Below, in pieces: positions 53,730 to 62,492 of a DNA stretch of 64,000 bases. The position numbers and the translations under genes were made by a program. Numbering within the stretch: position 1 is the stretch's first letter; every line of letters starts with the position of its first letter. The stretch is taken from positions 1,302,001-1,366,000 of the forward strand of contig NZ_CP058560.1 of NCBI RefSeq assembly GCF_018141185.1, given 5' to 3'. The notes beneath the pieces are model-generated. The model was not told the origin of the DNA. It worked only from the letters and a program-made list of their open reading frames with translations, and made no database searches. Source of the DNA: Methanobacterium alkalithermotolerans. Its GTDB lineage: Archaea > Methanobacteriota > Methanobacteria > Methanobacteriales > Methanobacteriaceae.

Positions 53730-54940
53730 GAGAATTTCTATTATCTCTTGATTTTTAATTCTTTTAAATTTTGAGGAAGTTGAATTCGTGATTTTAATGT
53801 GTTTAATGGGGTTTAGGTATATATTTATATAGTTTTATGGTTATAGGAGTATTATGAAGTCTTTTGAGAATTATTTCATGAATAAGCAGTATGATCGCGT
53901 GAAACAGCTGGGTGATAAGCTTGCTGAGATTGATCCTCTTATTGATTGGGAAGCTTTCAGACCTGTTATTCGAGATATGTATTATAATCAGTCTGAACGT
54001 GGTGGTAGGCCTAATAATGATGAAATAGTTATGATAAAGATGTTGGTTTTGCAATCATGGTATGGTTTATCTGATCCTGAGCTTGAAAGACAAGCTAACG
54101 ATCGAATATCCTTTCAAAAGTTCTTAGGATTCCCTGAAAGAATCCCAGACCGTTCCACGGTCTGGGCATTCAGAGAACGATTAATTGATACTGGTAAAGA
54201 CGAATATATATGGAAAGAACTGCAAAGACAAATCGATTCCAAGGGACTAAAGGTCAAAGAAGGCGTTATACAGGATGCTACTTTCATTACAGCTGATCCT
54301 GGTCATCAAAGAGTTAATGAACCTCGTGGACCTGAAGCCAAAACCAGACGTAATAAAGAAGGAGAATGGTCTAAAAAAGGCGGTAAATCCTATTTTGGAT
54401 ATAAATTACATACACTGGCCGATAAGGATTATGATTTGATACGTAGACTGGAAACTACAACGGCTGAGATCCATGATAGTCAAATTGACCTCAGCAAACC
54501 TGGTGAAGTAGTTTATCGAGACCGTGGATACTTCGGAGCAGCCTGCAAAGGATATGATGCCACTATGAAACGTGCAGTGCGTGCACATCCATTGGGAATC
54601 CGGGATAAAAATCGCAACAAGCGAATCACCCGAAAAAGATCCGCCGGCGAACGGCCTTACGCCGTAATTAAAAACATATTCAAGTCAGGTCACCATTTAG
54701 TAACCACTACACTCAGAGTACACACCAAAAACCTGTTTTCATGCTTCTGTTACAACTTACTACAACTAAAAACCCTGCAAAAAATAAACACAACCTAGCG
54801 AACGCTAACCCCAAAAAACCCTGAAATAGTGGATAAAATAGAAAAAAAGAACTAAAAAGCCCTAAAAAAATATAAAAATAACTAAAAAATTACAAAACAA
54901 AAATAAATAAATTAAAAAAACAAAGTTAATAGAAATTCTC
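53730..54940 (+). mobile_element. IS5-family insertion sequence
   Basis: The element is 1211 bp long with perfect 14-bp terminal inverted repeats (GAGAATTTCTATTA at 53730-53743; its complement at 54927-54940). TTAA flanks both ends (53726-53729, 54941-54944), a 4-bp duplication fitting the IS5-type target YTAR. It carries one transposase gene. Removing the element and one TTAA restores the 35-bp repeat phase exactly, which confirms the boundaries. Intact ends and gene suggest a recent, possibly active insertion. Confidence 0.9.
53854..54798 (+). CDS. IS5-family transposase
   Basis: This 314-residue DDE transposase has an N-terminal helical DNA-binding part (MLVLQSWYGLSDPELERQ, then FQKFLGFPERIPDRSTVW). 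The catalytic core shows the first Asp in VIQDATFI (about residue 142), the second in VYRDRGYFG (about 223), and the Glu in AGERPYAVIKNIF (about 269). The reading frame is intact and there is no frameshift, unlike IS elements that use two frames. TATA-like tatatatttatatag lies about 30 nt before ATG 53854. Confidence 0.93.
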   Translation: MKSFENYFMNKQYDRVKQLGDKLAEIDPLIDWEAFRPVIRDMYYNQSERGGRPNNDEIVMIKMLVLQSWYGLSDPELERQANDRISFQKFLGFPERIPDRSTVWAFRERLIDTGKDEYIWKELQRQIDSKGLKVKEGVIQDATFITADPGHQRVNEPRGPEAKTRRNKEGEWSKKGGKSYFGYKLHTLADKDYDLIRRLETTTAEIHDSQIDLSKPGEVVYRDRGYFGAACKGYDATMKRAVRAHPLGIRDKNRNKRITRKRSAGERPYAVIKNIFKSGHHLVTTTLRVHTKNLFSCFCYNLLQLKTLQKINTT

Positions 54941-54944
54941 TTAA

Positions 54945-54974
54945 AATTATTTTCAATGTAAAAAAATTACTAAA
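54945..54974. repeat. 35-bp tandem repeats, right part of the IS-split array
   Basis: This is the continuation AATTATTTTCAATGTAAAAAA of the fourth unit, followed by a 9-base partial fifth unit (ATTACTAAA from 54966). It ends about 15 nt before the PHP gene start, so the array forms that gene's upstream region. Confidence 0.8.
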
Positions 54975-54987
54975 ATGGTTGAAAATC

Positions 54988-55650
54988 ATGATAATTGACC
55001 CTCATATTCACAGTGTTTATTCTGGAGACGCCACAGGCACCCCCCGGGAAATCATAAAAAAAGCCCGAAAGATAGGCCTGGATGCCATAGCCATAGCAGA
55101 CCATAACTCCCTTAAAGGTTCACATATGGCCCTTAAAGAAGTAAAAGAATTTAAGAACCTTATTATCATACCTTCCATGGAGGTAACAACTTCCAGGGGC
55201 CATATAGTAGCACTGGGAGTTAATCAGGAAATAAAAAAAGGGTTAACTCCTGAAGAAACCATGGAAAAAATACAGGAAGCTGGAGGAGTATCCATTGTAC
55301 CTCACCCCTTTGTAAGGTACCGGGACGGTCTTTTAGCCCGGACCAACACCCTTAAAATGGATGCTATAGAGACCCTGAACTCTCGCTATATATTTGGTTA
55401 CTCCAACTGGCGGGCCAAAAAACTGGCCCAGGAAAAAAACATCCCGGAAATAGGATCCAGTGATGCCCACTTTGTGGGAGCCATCGGGAGCTGCGTTACA
55501 AAGGTACAGGCTGATTTTTCAATAGATAGTATTCTGGAAGCCATAAGAAAAGGTAAAACCACACCTCAGGGGGGGAGAACTCCCCTACCTTTAATCATTA
55601 AAGAAGTGATTAATAAAAAGATAAAAAGGGTGCAGGAGTACCAGGTTTAA
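54988..55650 (+). CDS. PHP-domain metal-dependent phosphoesterase
   Basis: This 220-residue protein has the PHP metal-binding motifs. They are DPHIHSVYSGDA at the N-terminus, AIADHNSLKG near residue 40, IPSMEVTTSRGHIVALG near 65, VPHPFVR near 105, and SSDAHFV near 160. It probably hydrolyses a phosphoester; the substrate is unknown. ATG 54988 has a weak GGTTGA upstream; TTG 54979 is the alternative. The IS insertion has displaced its upstream region. DUF63 follows 27 nt later and is probably in the same operon. Confidence 0.85.
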   Translation: MIIDPHIHSVYSGDATGTPREIIKKARKIGLDAIAIADHNSLKGSHMALKEVKEFKNLIIIPSMEVTTSRGHIVALGVNQEIKKGLTPEETMEKIQEAGGVSIVPHPFVRYRDGLLARTNTLKMDAIETLNSRYIFGYSNWRAKKLAQEKNIPEIGSSDAHFVGAIGSCVTKVQADFSIDSILEAIRKGKTTPQGGRTPLPLIIKEVINKKIKRVQEYQV

Positions 55651-55677
55651 GATTTCATTTTTCTGGAGCTAATAACC

Positions 55678-56469
55678 ATGCTGGAACAGATTTCCCAATT
55701 CATTCAGGAGCACTTTCTCTATCTACAACCGGGCTACACCTTGCTTAACACCATAGTATTTGGTCTGATACTGGGGCTGGTGGTTTTAGGATTAATTAAA
55801 ATGTTTAAATGGATTGATAAAGATCCCCAAGATCTCTTCCTACCCCTCATACCATTTATTTTCCTGGGATCCAGTACCCGGGCTCTGGTGGATAACGGTA
55901 TCTATCCCCTGAATCTCTTACTGGTAACACCGGGTATTTATGTATTGGTGGGCATCCTCACCCTTTTGGTACTCTTTGGGACCATTTTACTGGAAAAAAG
56001 AACTGGCAGAGACTACCGCCAGGTCATGTTTTTAATGGGGATGATACTGTGTTTACCCAATATTTTCAACATGGGCCACATTAATTTCCAGGCATTTGCG
56101 GCTATTATTGGAATATGGTTACTATTTACCGCTCCTTTTTTTCTTTTAGGTAAAAAATGGAAGTTATTATCAGATAAATTTAATCTGGCAGCACTATCAG
56201 CCCATTTATTTGATGCTTCCTCCACCTTTGTGGCGGTGGATTATTATGGCTACTGGGAACAGCACGTCCTGCCGGCCGCCCTTACCGATATGATGGGAAC
56301 TGCATTTATCATGTTCCCCTTAAAAATAGGGGTTATATTAGGGACAATTTATTTTATTGACTCTGAAATAGAGGATAAAACCATTAAAAACATGCTGAAA
56401 CTGGCCATATTTATCCTGGGATTGGCCCCGGGTTTGAGAAACTTTTTAAGTTTGATTATGGCCACCTGA
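55678..56469 (+). CDS. DUF63 family membrane protein
   Basis: This 263-residue archaeal membrane protein has about eight hydrophobic helices. The DUF63 family hallmarks are visible: LGSSTRALVDNGIYP near residue 62, the central AHLFDASSTFVAVDYYGYWEQHVLP, and the C-terminal LGLAPGLRNFLSL. The function of the family is unknown; the conserved acidic and His residues within helices suggest ion or redox transport. GGAG precedes ATG 55678 by 9 nt. Confidence 0.85.
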   Translation: MLEQISQFIQEHFLYLQPGYTLLNTIVFGLILGLVVLGLIKMFKWIDKDPQDLFLPLIPFIFLGSSTRALVDNGIYPLNLLLVTPGIYVLVGILTLLVLFGTILLEKRTGRDYRQVMFLMGMILCLPNIFNMGHINFQAFAAIIGIWLLFTAPFFLLGKKWKLLSDKFNLAALSAHLFDASSTFVAVDYYGYWEQHVLPAALTDMMGTAFIMFPLKIGVILGTIYFIDSEIEDKTIKNMLKLAIFILGLAPGLRNFLSLIMAT

Positions 56470-56501
56470 AACTCATTTTTAATCCTACTTCTACTGGCTA
56501 G

Positions 56502-56526
56502 ATTAAAAAAACCAGAATTTTTTAAT
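56502..56526 (+). terminator. Hairpin terminator after DUF63 gene
   Basis: ATTAAAAAA (56502-56510) pairs with TTTTTTAAT (56518-56526) around a 7-nt loop, 33 nt after the stop. The second arm supplies the T-run. Confidence 0.5.
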
Positions 56527-56602
56527 ACTTTAAAAAAGTGGAGGAGTTTTTAAATTTTACAAATATTTTTATTGAGTAATAGAAAATAGATTATTCATAG
56601 AT

Positions 56603-56631
56603 AAAATTCCAGTAATTATAGATGGAATTTT
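56603..56631 (+). promoter_or_regulatory. Inverted repeat around a TATA-like core upstream of leuA
   Basis: AAAATTCCA (56603-56611) and TGGAATTTT (56623-56631) are perfect 9-bp arms around an 11-nt core, GTAATTATAGA, that contains a TATA-like element. This would place transcription start near 56645, 20 nt before leuA. A protein bound to the arms would cover the TATA. Confidence 0.45.
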
Positions 56632-56664
56632 TAAACTAAAAGCCAAACCCTTGAGGATAAGTCT

Positions 56665-58182
56665 ATGTACATAGAAAAAGTAAAAAAGAACATGAATTTA
56701 CCGGAAACGGTGCGTATATTTGATACCACCCTCCGGGACGGCGAACAAACACCTGGTGTGGCCATAACGGTGGATGAAAAGATAGGCATAGCTAAAAAAT
56801 TAGACCAGCTAGGTGTAGATGTTATTGAAGTGGGGTTTCCTGCTGCTTCTGAAGGTGAAAAAGAAGCAGCAAAAGCAATTTTAGATCTGGGATTGAATGC
56901 GAAAGTCTGTGGTTTGGCAAGGGTTTTGAAAAATGATCTGGATGCAGTCCTGGATAGTGATGTGGACTACATTCATACCTTTATTGGTACTTCTCCTCTG
57001 CATCGGGAATACAAATTGAAAATGAGCCAGGAACAAATACTGGATAAAGCAGTAGAGGCAGTGGAATATGTGAAAGACCATGGGGTGCTGGTGGAATTTT
57101 CCGCCGAAGATGCCACCCGGACCGAATTCCCCTTCCTTAGTGAAATATATCAGTCGGTGGAGGATGCCGGGGCAGATTACATCAATGTACCTGATACTGT
57201 GGGGGTCATGGTTCCCAGTGCCATGCACTGGCTCATAAGTAAACTGAACAAGGACATTAACATTCCCATCAGTGTGCATTGTCATGATGACTTTGGACTG
57301 GCAGTGGCCAATTCTCTCTCCTCAGTGGAAGCCGGGGCCCAGCAGGTACATGCCACCATAAATGGCCTGGGTGAAAGGGCAGGTAATGCCTCTTTAGAAG
57401 AAGTGGTGATGGCCCTCATAACTCGATATGACCTTCCACTGGATATAAGGACCTCTCAACTGGTTAATTTATCCGATTTTGTTTCCCGCATTACTGGAGT
57501 TAGAATGCCACCTAATAAGGCCATTGTAGGTGAAAATGCATTTGCTCATGAGGCAGGAATCCATGTGCACGGGGTCTTAGAAAAGGCAGAAACCTATGAA
57601 CCCATCACTCCCGAGATGGTGGGACACACCCGGAGAATTGTACTGGGTAAACACACTGGAGCAAATGCTCTGCGCTCTAAACTGGATGAATACGGTATTG
57701 AAATGAGTGAAAAACAATTCTGCACCGTCTATGATCAAATCAAGGATCTGGGTGATAAGGGCAAAAAGGTGACTGACGCGGATTTAAAGGCCATTGCGGT
57801 AACTGTACTGGGTCGGGCTAAAAAAGAAACAGTTAAATTGGAAGGATTTGCGGTTATGACTGGAGAAAATGTGATGCCCACCGCCACGGTGAAACTACGC
57901 ATCCACGAGGAGTTAAAAACCGCTTCCAAAACCGGGGTGGGACCGGTGGACGCCGCCATAAATGCCATACATAGTCTGGTTAGTGAAACAACCGATATTG
58001 AACTTAAAGAATATAATATTGAGGCTATAACTGGCGGTACCAATGCCCTGGCTGAAGTATTCGTGGTGATGGGAGATATGGAGGGTAACCATGCCACCGG
58101 TCGTTCTACCCGTGAAGATATTGTTATGGCCAGTGTGGAAGCGGTTTTAGATTCTATAAACAAAATATTAATGGTAAAGTAG
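56665..58182 (+). CDS. leuA: 2-isopropylmalate synthase
   Basis: This enzyme joins acetyl-CoA and 2-oxoisovalerate in leucine synthesis. The barrel has IFDTTLRDGEQTPGV, PVSVHCHDDFG-like ISVHCHDDFGLAVAN, and NGLGERAGNASLEE. A C-terminal LeuA regulatory domain covers about residues 370-505 (TGVGPVDAAINAIHSLV). 505 residues. Methanogens also have citramalate synthase (CimA) and AksA paralogues, which share these motifs, so CimA is the main alternative. It is followed by a kinase gene after about 55 nt. Confidence 0.85.
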   Translation: MYIEKVKKNMNLPETVRIFDTTLRDGEQTPGVAITVDEKIGIAKKLDQLGVDVIEVGFPAASEGEKEAAKAILDLGLNAKVCGLARVLKNDLDAVLDSDVDYIHTFIGTSPLHREYKLKMSQEQILDKAVEAVEYVKDHGVLVEFSAEDATRTEFPFLSEIYQSVEDAGADYINVPDTVGVMVPSAMHWLISKLNKDINIPISVHCHDDFGLAVANSLSSVEAGAQQVHATINGLGERAGNASLEEVVMALITRYDLPLDIRTSQLVNLSDFVSRITGVRMPPNKAIVGENAFAHEAGIHVHGVLEKAETYEPITPEMVGHTRRIVLGKHTGANALRSKLDEYGIEMSEKQFCTVYDQIKDLGDKGKKVTDADLKAIAVTVLGRAKKETVKLEGFAVMTGENVMPTATVKLRIHEELKTASKTGVGPVDAAINAIHSLVSETTDIELKEYNIEAITGGTNALAEVFVVMGDMEGNHATGRSTREDIVMASVEAVLDSINKILMVK

Positions 58183-58238
58183 TAAAAAAGAAGATGATAT
58201 GTGGATTTTAAATAAAATCTTTATATTTTAGGGCATTT

Positions 58239-61046
58239 ATGAATCTTCGAAAAAAAACACTGCTCATGATTGGGGCCACCTTACTGGCCCTGGTCCTGAT
58301 TTTATATGCCACTTCTCAGATTATCCTGGTAACGGGGCTAACCAATCTGGAAGAAGACAACATTAAACAGGATGCTGCAAGATTTGAAGAAGCTATTTTA
58401 ATAGAGGAACAAAATTTAAATGCCTTCACCCGGGAAATGGCCTCCTCTGATGAGACTTATAACTTCATGCTTAATCAGAATCAACAATTTATTGACCATA
58501 ATCTGGATGATAACTTATTTTCCGCCATGGGAATCGATCTAGTTCTTTTTTTCGATAACCAGGGCCACATAATATATGTTAAAAGATTAGACCAGGAAAA
58601 TCAGGCACTATCCACTCTTCCCGAAGGTATGGGAGACTATAATTCCTTAAAATCTCTTTTTTTTAATAATTCCACCCCCTCATCAGGGGGCATACTCAAT
58701 CTCCCGAATACACCTCTATTAATATCTATAAGTCCGGTAACTGGTTCTAATACCAACAGCACAGTTCGAGGAACTGTTTTAATGGGTCGGAATTTAAATA
58801 AACATTTTATTTCATCCTTTTCTAACTTTACCCAGTTGCAACTGGAACTCTCACCATATAACCTCCCTGAAGCTGGAAGAGATTTTCAAGATGCTCAGGC
58901 GGCTTTTAATAGGAATGAAAATATATTTATTACTTACAATGGTAGCGAAAGTATTTCAGCCTATGGATTTTTAAATGATATTGAAAATAACCCGGCAATT
59001 ATTTTTAAAATTACTGATTCCCGTCTTTACTATGCTAAAACATTAAATAGTATCTATTATTTCATGGCCATGATTATTATTGCTGGTTTTATTATGGGAT
59101 TTTCAATTTTAATCTATCTGGATAAATCAGTCCTCTCCAGTCTGTCTCAGTTAGGTGCCAATATAAAATTCATTGGAGAAAAAAAGGATTTCTCAGCCAG
59201 GTTCCCGGTTAGTGGTGATGATGAGTTTTCTCTACTTACCCGGTCCTTAAATAAAATGATGGAAAAACTGGAAAATTCCCACCGGACTCTTCAAAAAAGC
59301 GAAACAAAATTCAGGCAACTGGCAGAAAATATTGATGAGGTCTTTGGCATATACGACCTGAAAAAGAAAAGATTCATTTACCTTAGCCCGGCCTTTAAAG
59401 ATATCTGGGGCAGAGACCCCCAGGAACTATATGATGATCCCCGTAAGTGGAAGGACTACCTGGATGGCCGGGATAAGGTAAAGGGAATAGATGTATTTTC
59501 TAAAATCAAAAATAATAATTTAAATGAAGAAGAGAAAATACAATTCCCTATCAAAAGACCGGATAATTCCATAAGGTGGATTGAAGCCCGTTTATCTCCA
59601 GTCAAAGACCATTCGGGGAACGTAAATCGGGTGGTGGGTATAGCCACCGATATCACCAGGGATAAAGAGGCAGAATATCAGCTAAAAAGCACTAAAAAGC
59701 GGCTGGATTTTCTAATTTCTGCCACTCCGGCCATCATATACACCCTGAGTATTCATCCTCCTCATAAAACTACCTTCATCAGTAACAATGTAAAAAAACA
59801 AACAGGTTATTCTCCTGATGATTTTTTAAAAGATTCTTACTTCTGGATGGACCGGATACATCCTGATGATGTTTCCCATGCCCTGGCAGATTTAGGGACC
59901 TTACTCCAGAAAGGCCAGCACTACTATGAATACCGTTTCCAGAGGAGGGATGGTAAATTTATCTGGATGAGAGATGAAGCCAATGTAATTATGGATGATA
60001 AGGGGCAGCCGGTGGAAATTGCCGGCTACTGGATAAATATCACTAAAAGAAAAGAAGCAGAAGAAGCTCAAAAAGAATCTGAAAGAACATATAAAACCAT
60101 ATTTGAAAATACAGGAACTGCCACGGTGATAATGGATAAAAAAATGGATATAATGCTACTTAATACTGAATTTGAAAAATTATCTGGATACTCTCGGGAA
60201 GAAATCCAGGCAGGGATGAATATGAGAGAATTCACCCTGCCCGGGGATCTGGAAAACTATTATAATCTTTTAATCCAGGTTAAAAATACTCCCTATTCTC
60301 ATGAATCTAGTTTTAAAACCCGGGAGGGAAAAATTAAAGAGGTTATTGTCACACTGGCTTTAATTCCAGGTACAGAACTTTATGTATCATCTTTTCTCGA
60401 TATAACTGACCATAAGATGGCGGATAATAAATTAAAAGCTTCACTTAAAGAAAAAGAGGTACTGCTCCAGGAGCTGCATCACCGGGTTAAAAATAATCTG
60501 CAGGTGATTTCCAGTTTACTGTCTTTACAATCCCGTTACCTCACTGATAAGAAAAGCCAGGAATTATTTAATGAGAGCCAGAACCGGGTGCGCTCCATGA
60601 CCCTGATTCATGAAATGCTCTATAAGTCACCGGACCTGTCCCAGGTGGGTTTCAAGCAGTATATTAAGGAACTCTCTTCGGTGCTTTTAAGTTCCTATGG
60701 GGCTTCTAAAAACCAGATTTCATTTAAAATGGAGGTGGGAGACATCTATCTGGATATCAATAAGGCTATTCCCTGTGGACTTATCCTCAACGAATTAATC
60801 ACCAATTCCCTTAAACACGCCTTTGGGTCTGGTCCCGGGGAAATAAAGGTTTCTTTCCAAAAAAAAGAACCGGGAACTTATGTGCTGGAAGTAGAAGATA
60901 ATGGGGTGGGTATTCCAGAGGACATAGATATAAATAAATCTAAATCCCTGGGCTTGAGACTGGTTAGAACCCTTACCCAACAGTTAGGAGGATCATTATC
61001 CCTGGAAAAAGTTCAGGGCACAAAATTTAAGATAATATTCAAATAG
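58239..61046 (+). CDS. Membrane sensor histidine kinase with HAMP and PAS domains
   Basis: This 935-residue sensor has a helix at about 8-30, an outer sensing domain to about 265, a second helix near 270-292, HAMP (about 295-345), and three PAS/PAC units (about 355-480, 490-610, 615-730; WIEARLSPVKD, FIWMRDEANVI). A HisKA_2-type dimerisation segment follows, with the phospho-acceptor in LLQELHHRVKNNLQVISS. The HATPase has LILNELITNSLKHAF and VEDNGVGIPE. The ligand is unknown. The response regulator starts 23 nt after the stop, forming a two-component pair. Confidence 0.9.
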   Translation: MNLRKKTLLMIGATLLALVLILYATSQIILVTGLTNLEEDNIKQDAARFEEAILIEEQNLNAFTREMASSDETYNFMLNQNQQFIDHNLDDNLFSAMGIDLVLFFDNQGHIIYVKRLDQENQALSTLPEGMGDYNSLKSLFFNNSTPSSGGILNLPNTPLLISISPVTGSNTNSTVRGTVLMGRNLNKHFISSFSNFTQLQLELSPYNLPEAGRDFQDAQAAFNRNENIFITYNGSESISAYGFLNDIENNPAIIFKITDSRLYYAKTLNSIYYFMAMIIIAGFIMGFSILIYLDKSVLSSLSQLGANIKFIGEKKDFSARFPVSGDDEFSLLTRSLNKMMEKLENSHRTLQKSETKFRQLAENIDEVFGIYDLKKKRFIYLSPAFKDIWGRDPQELYDDPRKWKDYLDGRDKVKGIDVFSKIKNNNLNEEEKIQFPIKRPDNSIRWIEARLSPVKDHSGNVNRVVGIATDITRDKEAEYQLKSTKKRLDFLISATPAIIYTLSIHPPHKTTFISNNVKKQTGYSPDDFLKDSYFWMDRIHPDDVSHALADLGTLLQKGQHYYEYRFQRRDGKFIWMRDEANVIMDDKGQPVEIAGYWINITKRKEAEEAQKESERTYKTIFENTGTATVIMDKKMDIMLLNTEFEKLSGYSREEIQAGMNMREFTLPGDLENYYNLLIQVKNTPYSHESSFKTREGKIKEVIVTLALIPGTELYVSSFLDITDHKMADNKLKASLKEKEVLLQELHHRVKNNLQVISSLLSLQSRYLTDKKSQELFNESQNRVRSMTLIHEMLYKSPDLSQVGFKQYIKELSSVLLSSYGASKNQISFKMEVGDIYLDINKAIPCGLILNELITNSLKHAFGSGPGEIKVSFQKKEPGTYVLEVEDNGVGIPEDIDINKSKSLGLRLVRTLTQQLGGSLSLEKVQGTKFKIIFK

Positions 61047-61069
61047 ATTATTTAAAGAAGGTGTTAGAT

Positions 61070-61834
61070 ATGAGTGGCCCCAAGATAATGGTTGTTGAGG
61101 ATGAGAGAATAACTGCCGAAGATATAAGGGATGGTCTGGAAGAAATGGGTTATCAGGTACCGGCCCTGGTATCCAGTGGTGAAGAAGCAATAGAAAAAGC
61201 AAAAGAAATATTTCCGGATTTAATCTTAATGGATATAAAACTGGAGGGAGATATAGATGGTATAGATGCTGCAGAGGAGATAAGGAGCCGATATGGCATA
61301 CCGGTAATATATTTAACTGCATATTCTGATGAAAATACTGTGGAAAGAGCTAAAATAACTGAACCCTCCGGTTATATCCTCAAAGGGGCCAGTGGATTTT
61401 TAAATAAACCTTATGAGGAGGGTGAACTTCATGATGCTATTGAAATAACCCTGCATAAGCATAAAATAGAAACCAGGTTAAGGGAAAACCAGAGATGGCT
61501 GAATACTATTTTAAAGAATGTTTCCGATTCAGTTATTGCCACTGATCCTGATTTTAATGTTAAATTTTTAAATCCAGTAACTGAAAATCTCACCGGATGT
61601 CTCCGGGAGGATGTACTGGGAAATCATCTCTTTAAATTACTTAATCCTGTATCGGATCTTCTTGAATCTTTAAAAAAAGAAATAACTTCTGAAACATTGC
61701 CTTCTAAGGTAACCTTTGAAGAAGGAATTAAAACCAGAGATAATCTCCAGATACTAATTCAGGGCTCAATAACTCCGGTTATCAATGAAAAAGATGAAAT
61801 TGAAGGGTTTTTACTGGTATTCACTCCCCGTTAA
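61070..61834 (+). CDS. Response regulator with receiver and PAS domains
   Basis: This 254-residue partner of the kinase has a receiver (about residues 4-125) with the acidic pocket VVEDER, the phospho-acceptor in LILMDIKLEG, and the T/Y switch in VIYLTAYSD. A PAS domain follows (about 140-250; NVSDSVIATDPDFNVKFLN). There is no DNA-binding domain, so output is probably by protein contact. Near residue 110 the receiver reads SGYILKGASGFLNKPY, which looks like an eight-residue tandem insertion before the conserved K-P. ATG 61070 is chosen; the GTG at 61061 lies in the GGTG ribosome-binding site. Confidence 0.88.
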   Translation: MSGPKIMVVEDERITAEDIRDGLEEMGYQVPALVSSGEEAIEKAKEIFPDLILMDIKLEGDIDGIDAAEEIRSRYGIPVIYLTAYSDENTVERAKITEPSGYILKGASGFLNKPYEEGELHDAIEITLHKHKIETRLRENQRWLNTILKNVSDSVIATDPDFNVKFLNPVTENLTGCLREDVLGNHLFKLLNPVSDLLESLKKEITSETLPSKVTFEEGIKTRDNLQILIQGSITPVINEKDEIEGFLLVFTPR

Positions 61835-62002
61835 ATATTCATATTTTTTTTAATCCAGTAGGAGACATGATATTAATTTAAGCTTTTAAACATATCTAAA
61901 AAGCCTTTTTATCTTTTAAAGTCTTTAAAATTAAAATATTATAATTTTAATTATTTTAATCCTAAATTAAATCTTATTCCTCTATTTTAGGAATAATAAC
62001 AC

Positions 62003-62057
62003 AAAATATATATAATATTTAGTTACTCAAACATAATATAGTCATTCTTACGGAGGT
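62003..62057 (+). promoter_or_regulatory. Promoter and ribosome-binding site of alba
   Basis: A strong TATA-like aaaatatatataatattt (about 62003-62020) places transcription start about 62035-62040. GGAGGT (62052-62057) lies 7 nt before ATG 62065. This strong pairing fits an abundant chromatin protein. Confidence 0.55.
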
Positions 62058-62064
62058 CGAAGTG

Positions 62065-62340
62065 ATGCCAGAGGAAAATATTGTATACATCGGAAACAAG
62101 CCTGTAATGAACTATGTATTAGCTGTTGTGACCCAAGTGAATGGTGGAACTGCTCAAGTTGTTTTAAAAGCAAGGGGAAGGGCTATAAGTAGGGCCGTAG
62201 ACGTTGCAGAAATAGTTAGAAACAGATTCATACCAGAGATTGAAATTGAAAACATTGACATATCTACAGAGGAAATCGTAGGAAATGAAGGCGGAGCCAC
62301 GAATGTTTCTGCCATTGAAATCCAACTTCGAAAAGAATAA
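62065..62340 (+). CDS. albA: DNA/RNA-binding protein Alba
   Basis: This is an archaeal chromatin protein of 91 residues. The Alba fold is clear: VYIGNKPVMNYVLAV at the N-terminus, KARGRAISRAVDVAEIVRNRF with the DNA-contacting basic residues, and the closing VSAIEIQLRKE. It binds DNA and RNA as dimers. GGAGGT sets the start at 62065; GTG 62062 directly before is out of position. A hairpin terminator follows. Confidence 0.96.
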   Translation: MPEENIVYIGNKPVMNYVLAVVTQVNGGTAQVVLKARGRAISRAVDVAEIVRNRFIPEIEIENIDISTEEIVGNEGGATNVSAIEIQLRKE

Positions 62341-62342
62341 TA

Positions 62343-62364
62343 AAAGATTAAAAAATTAATCTTT
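62343..62364 (+). terminator. Hairpin terminator after alba
   Basis: AAAGATTAA (62343-62351) pairs perfectly with TTAATCTTT (62356-62364) around an AAAA loop, 2 nt after the alba stop, with T-rich sequence following. Confidence 0.7.
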
Positions 62365-62492
62365 ACTTATTTTTAATATTTCTTTAAGCCAGTCTATTTA
62401 AGTTAATTTTTTTTAAACCTTATTTATAATCTTTTAATCTTATCTAGTTCTTTCTTTTAAAAAATAAGGGGATTAAAAAAACTATCCCTAGT

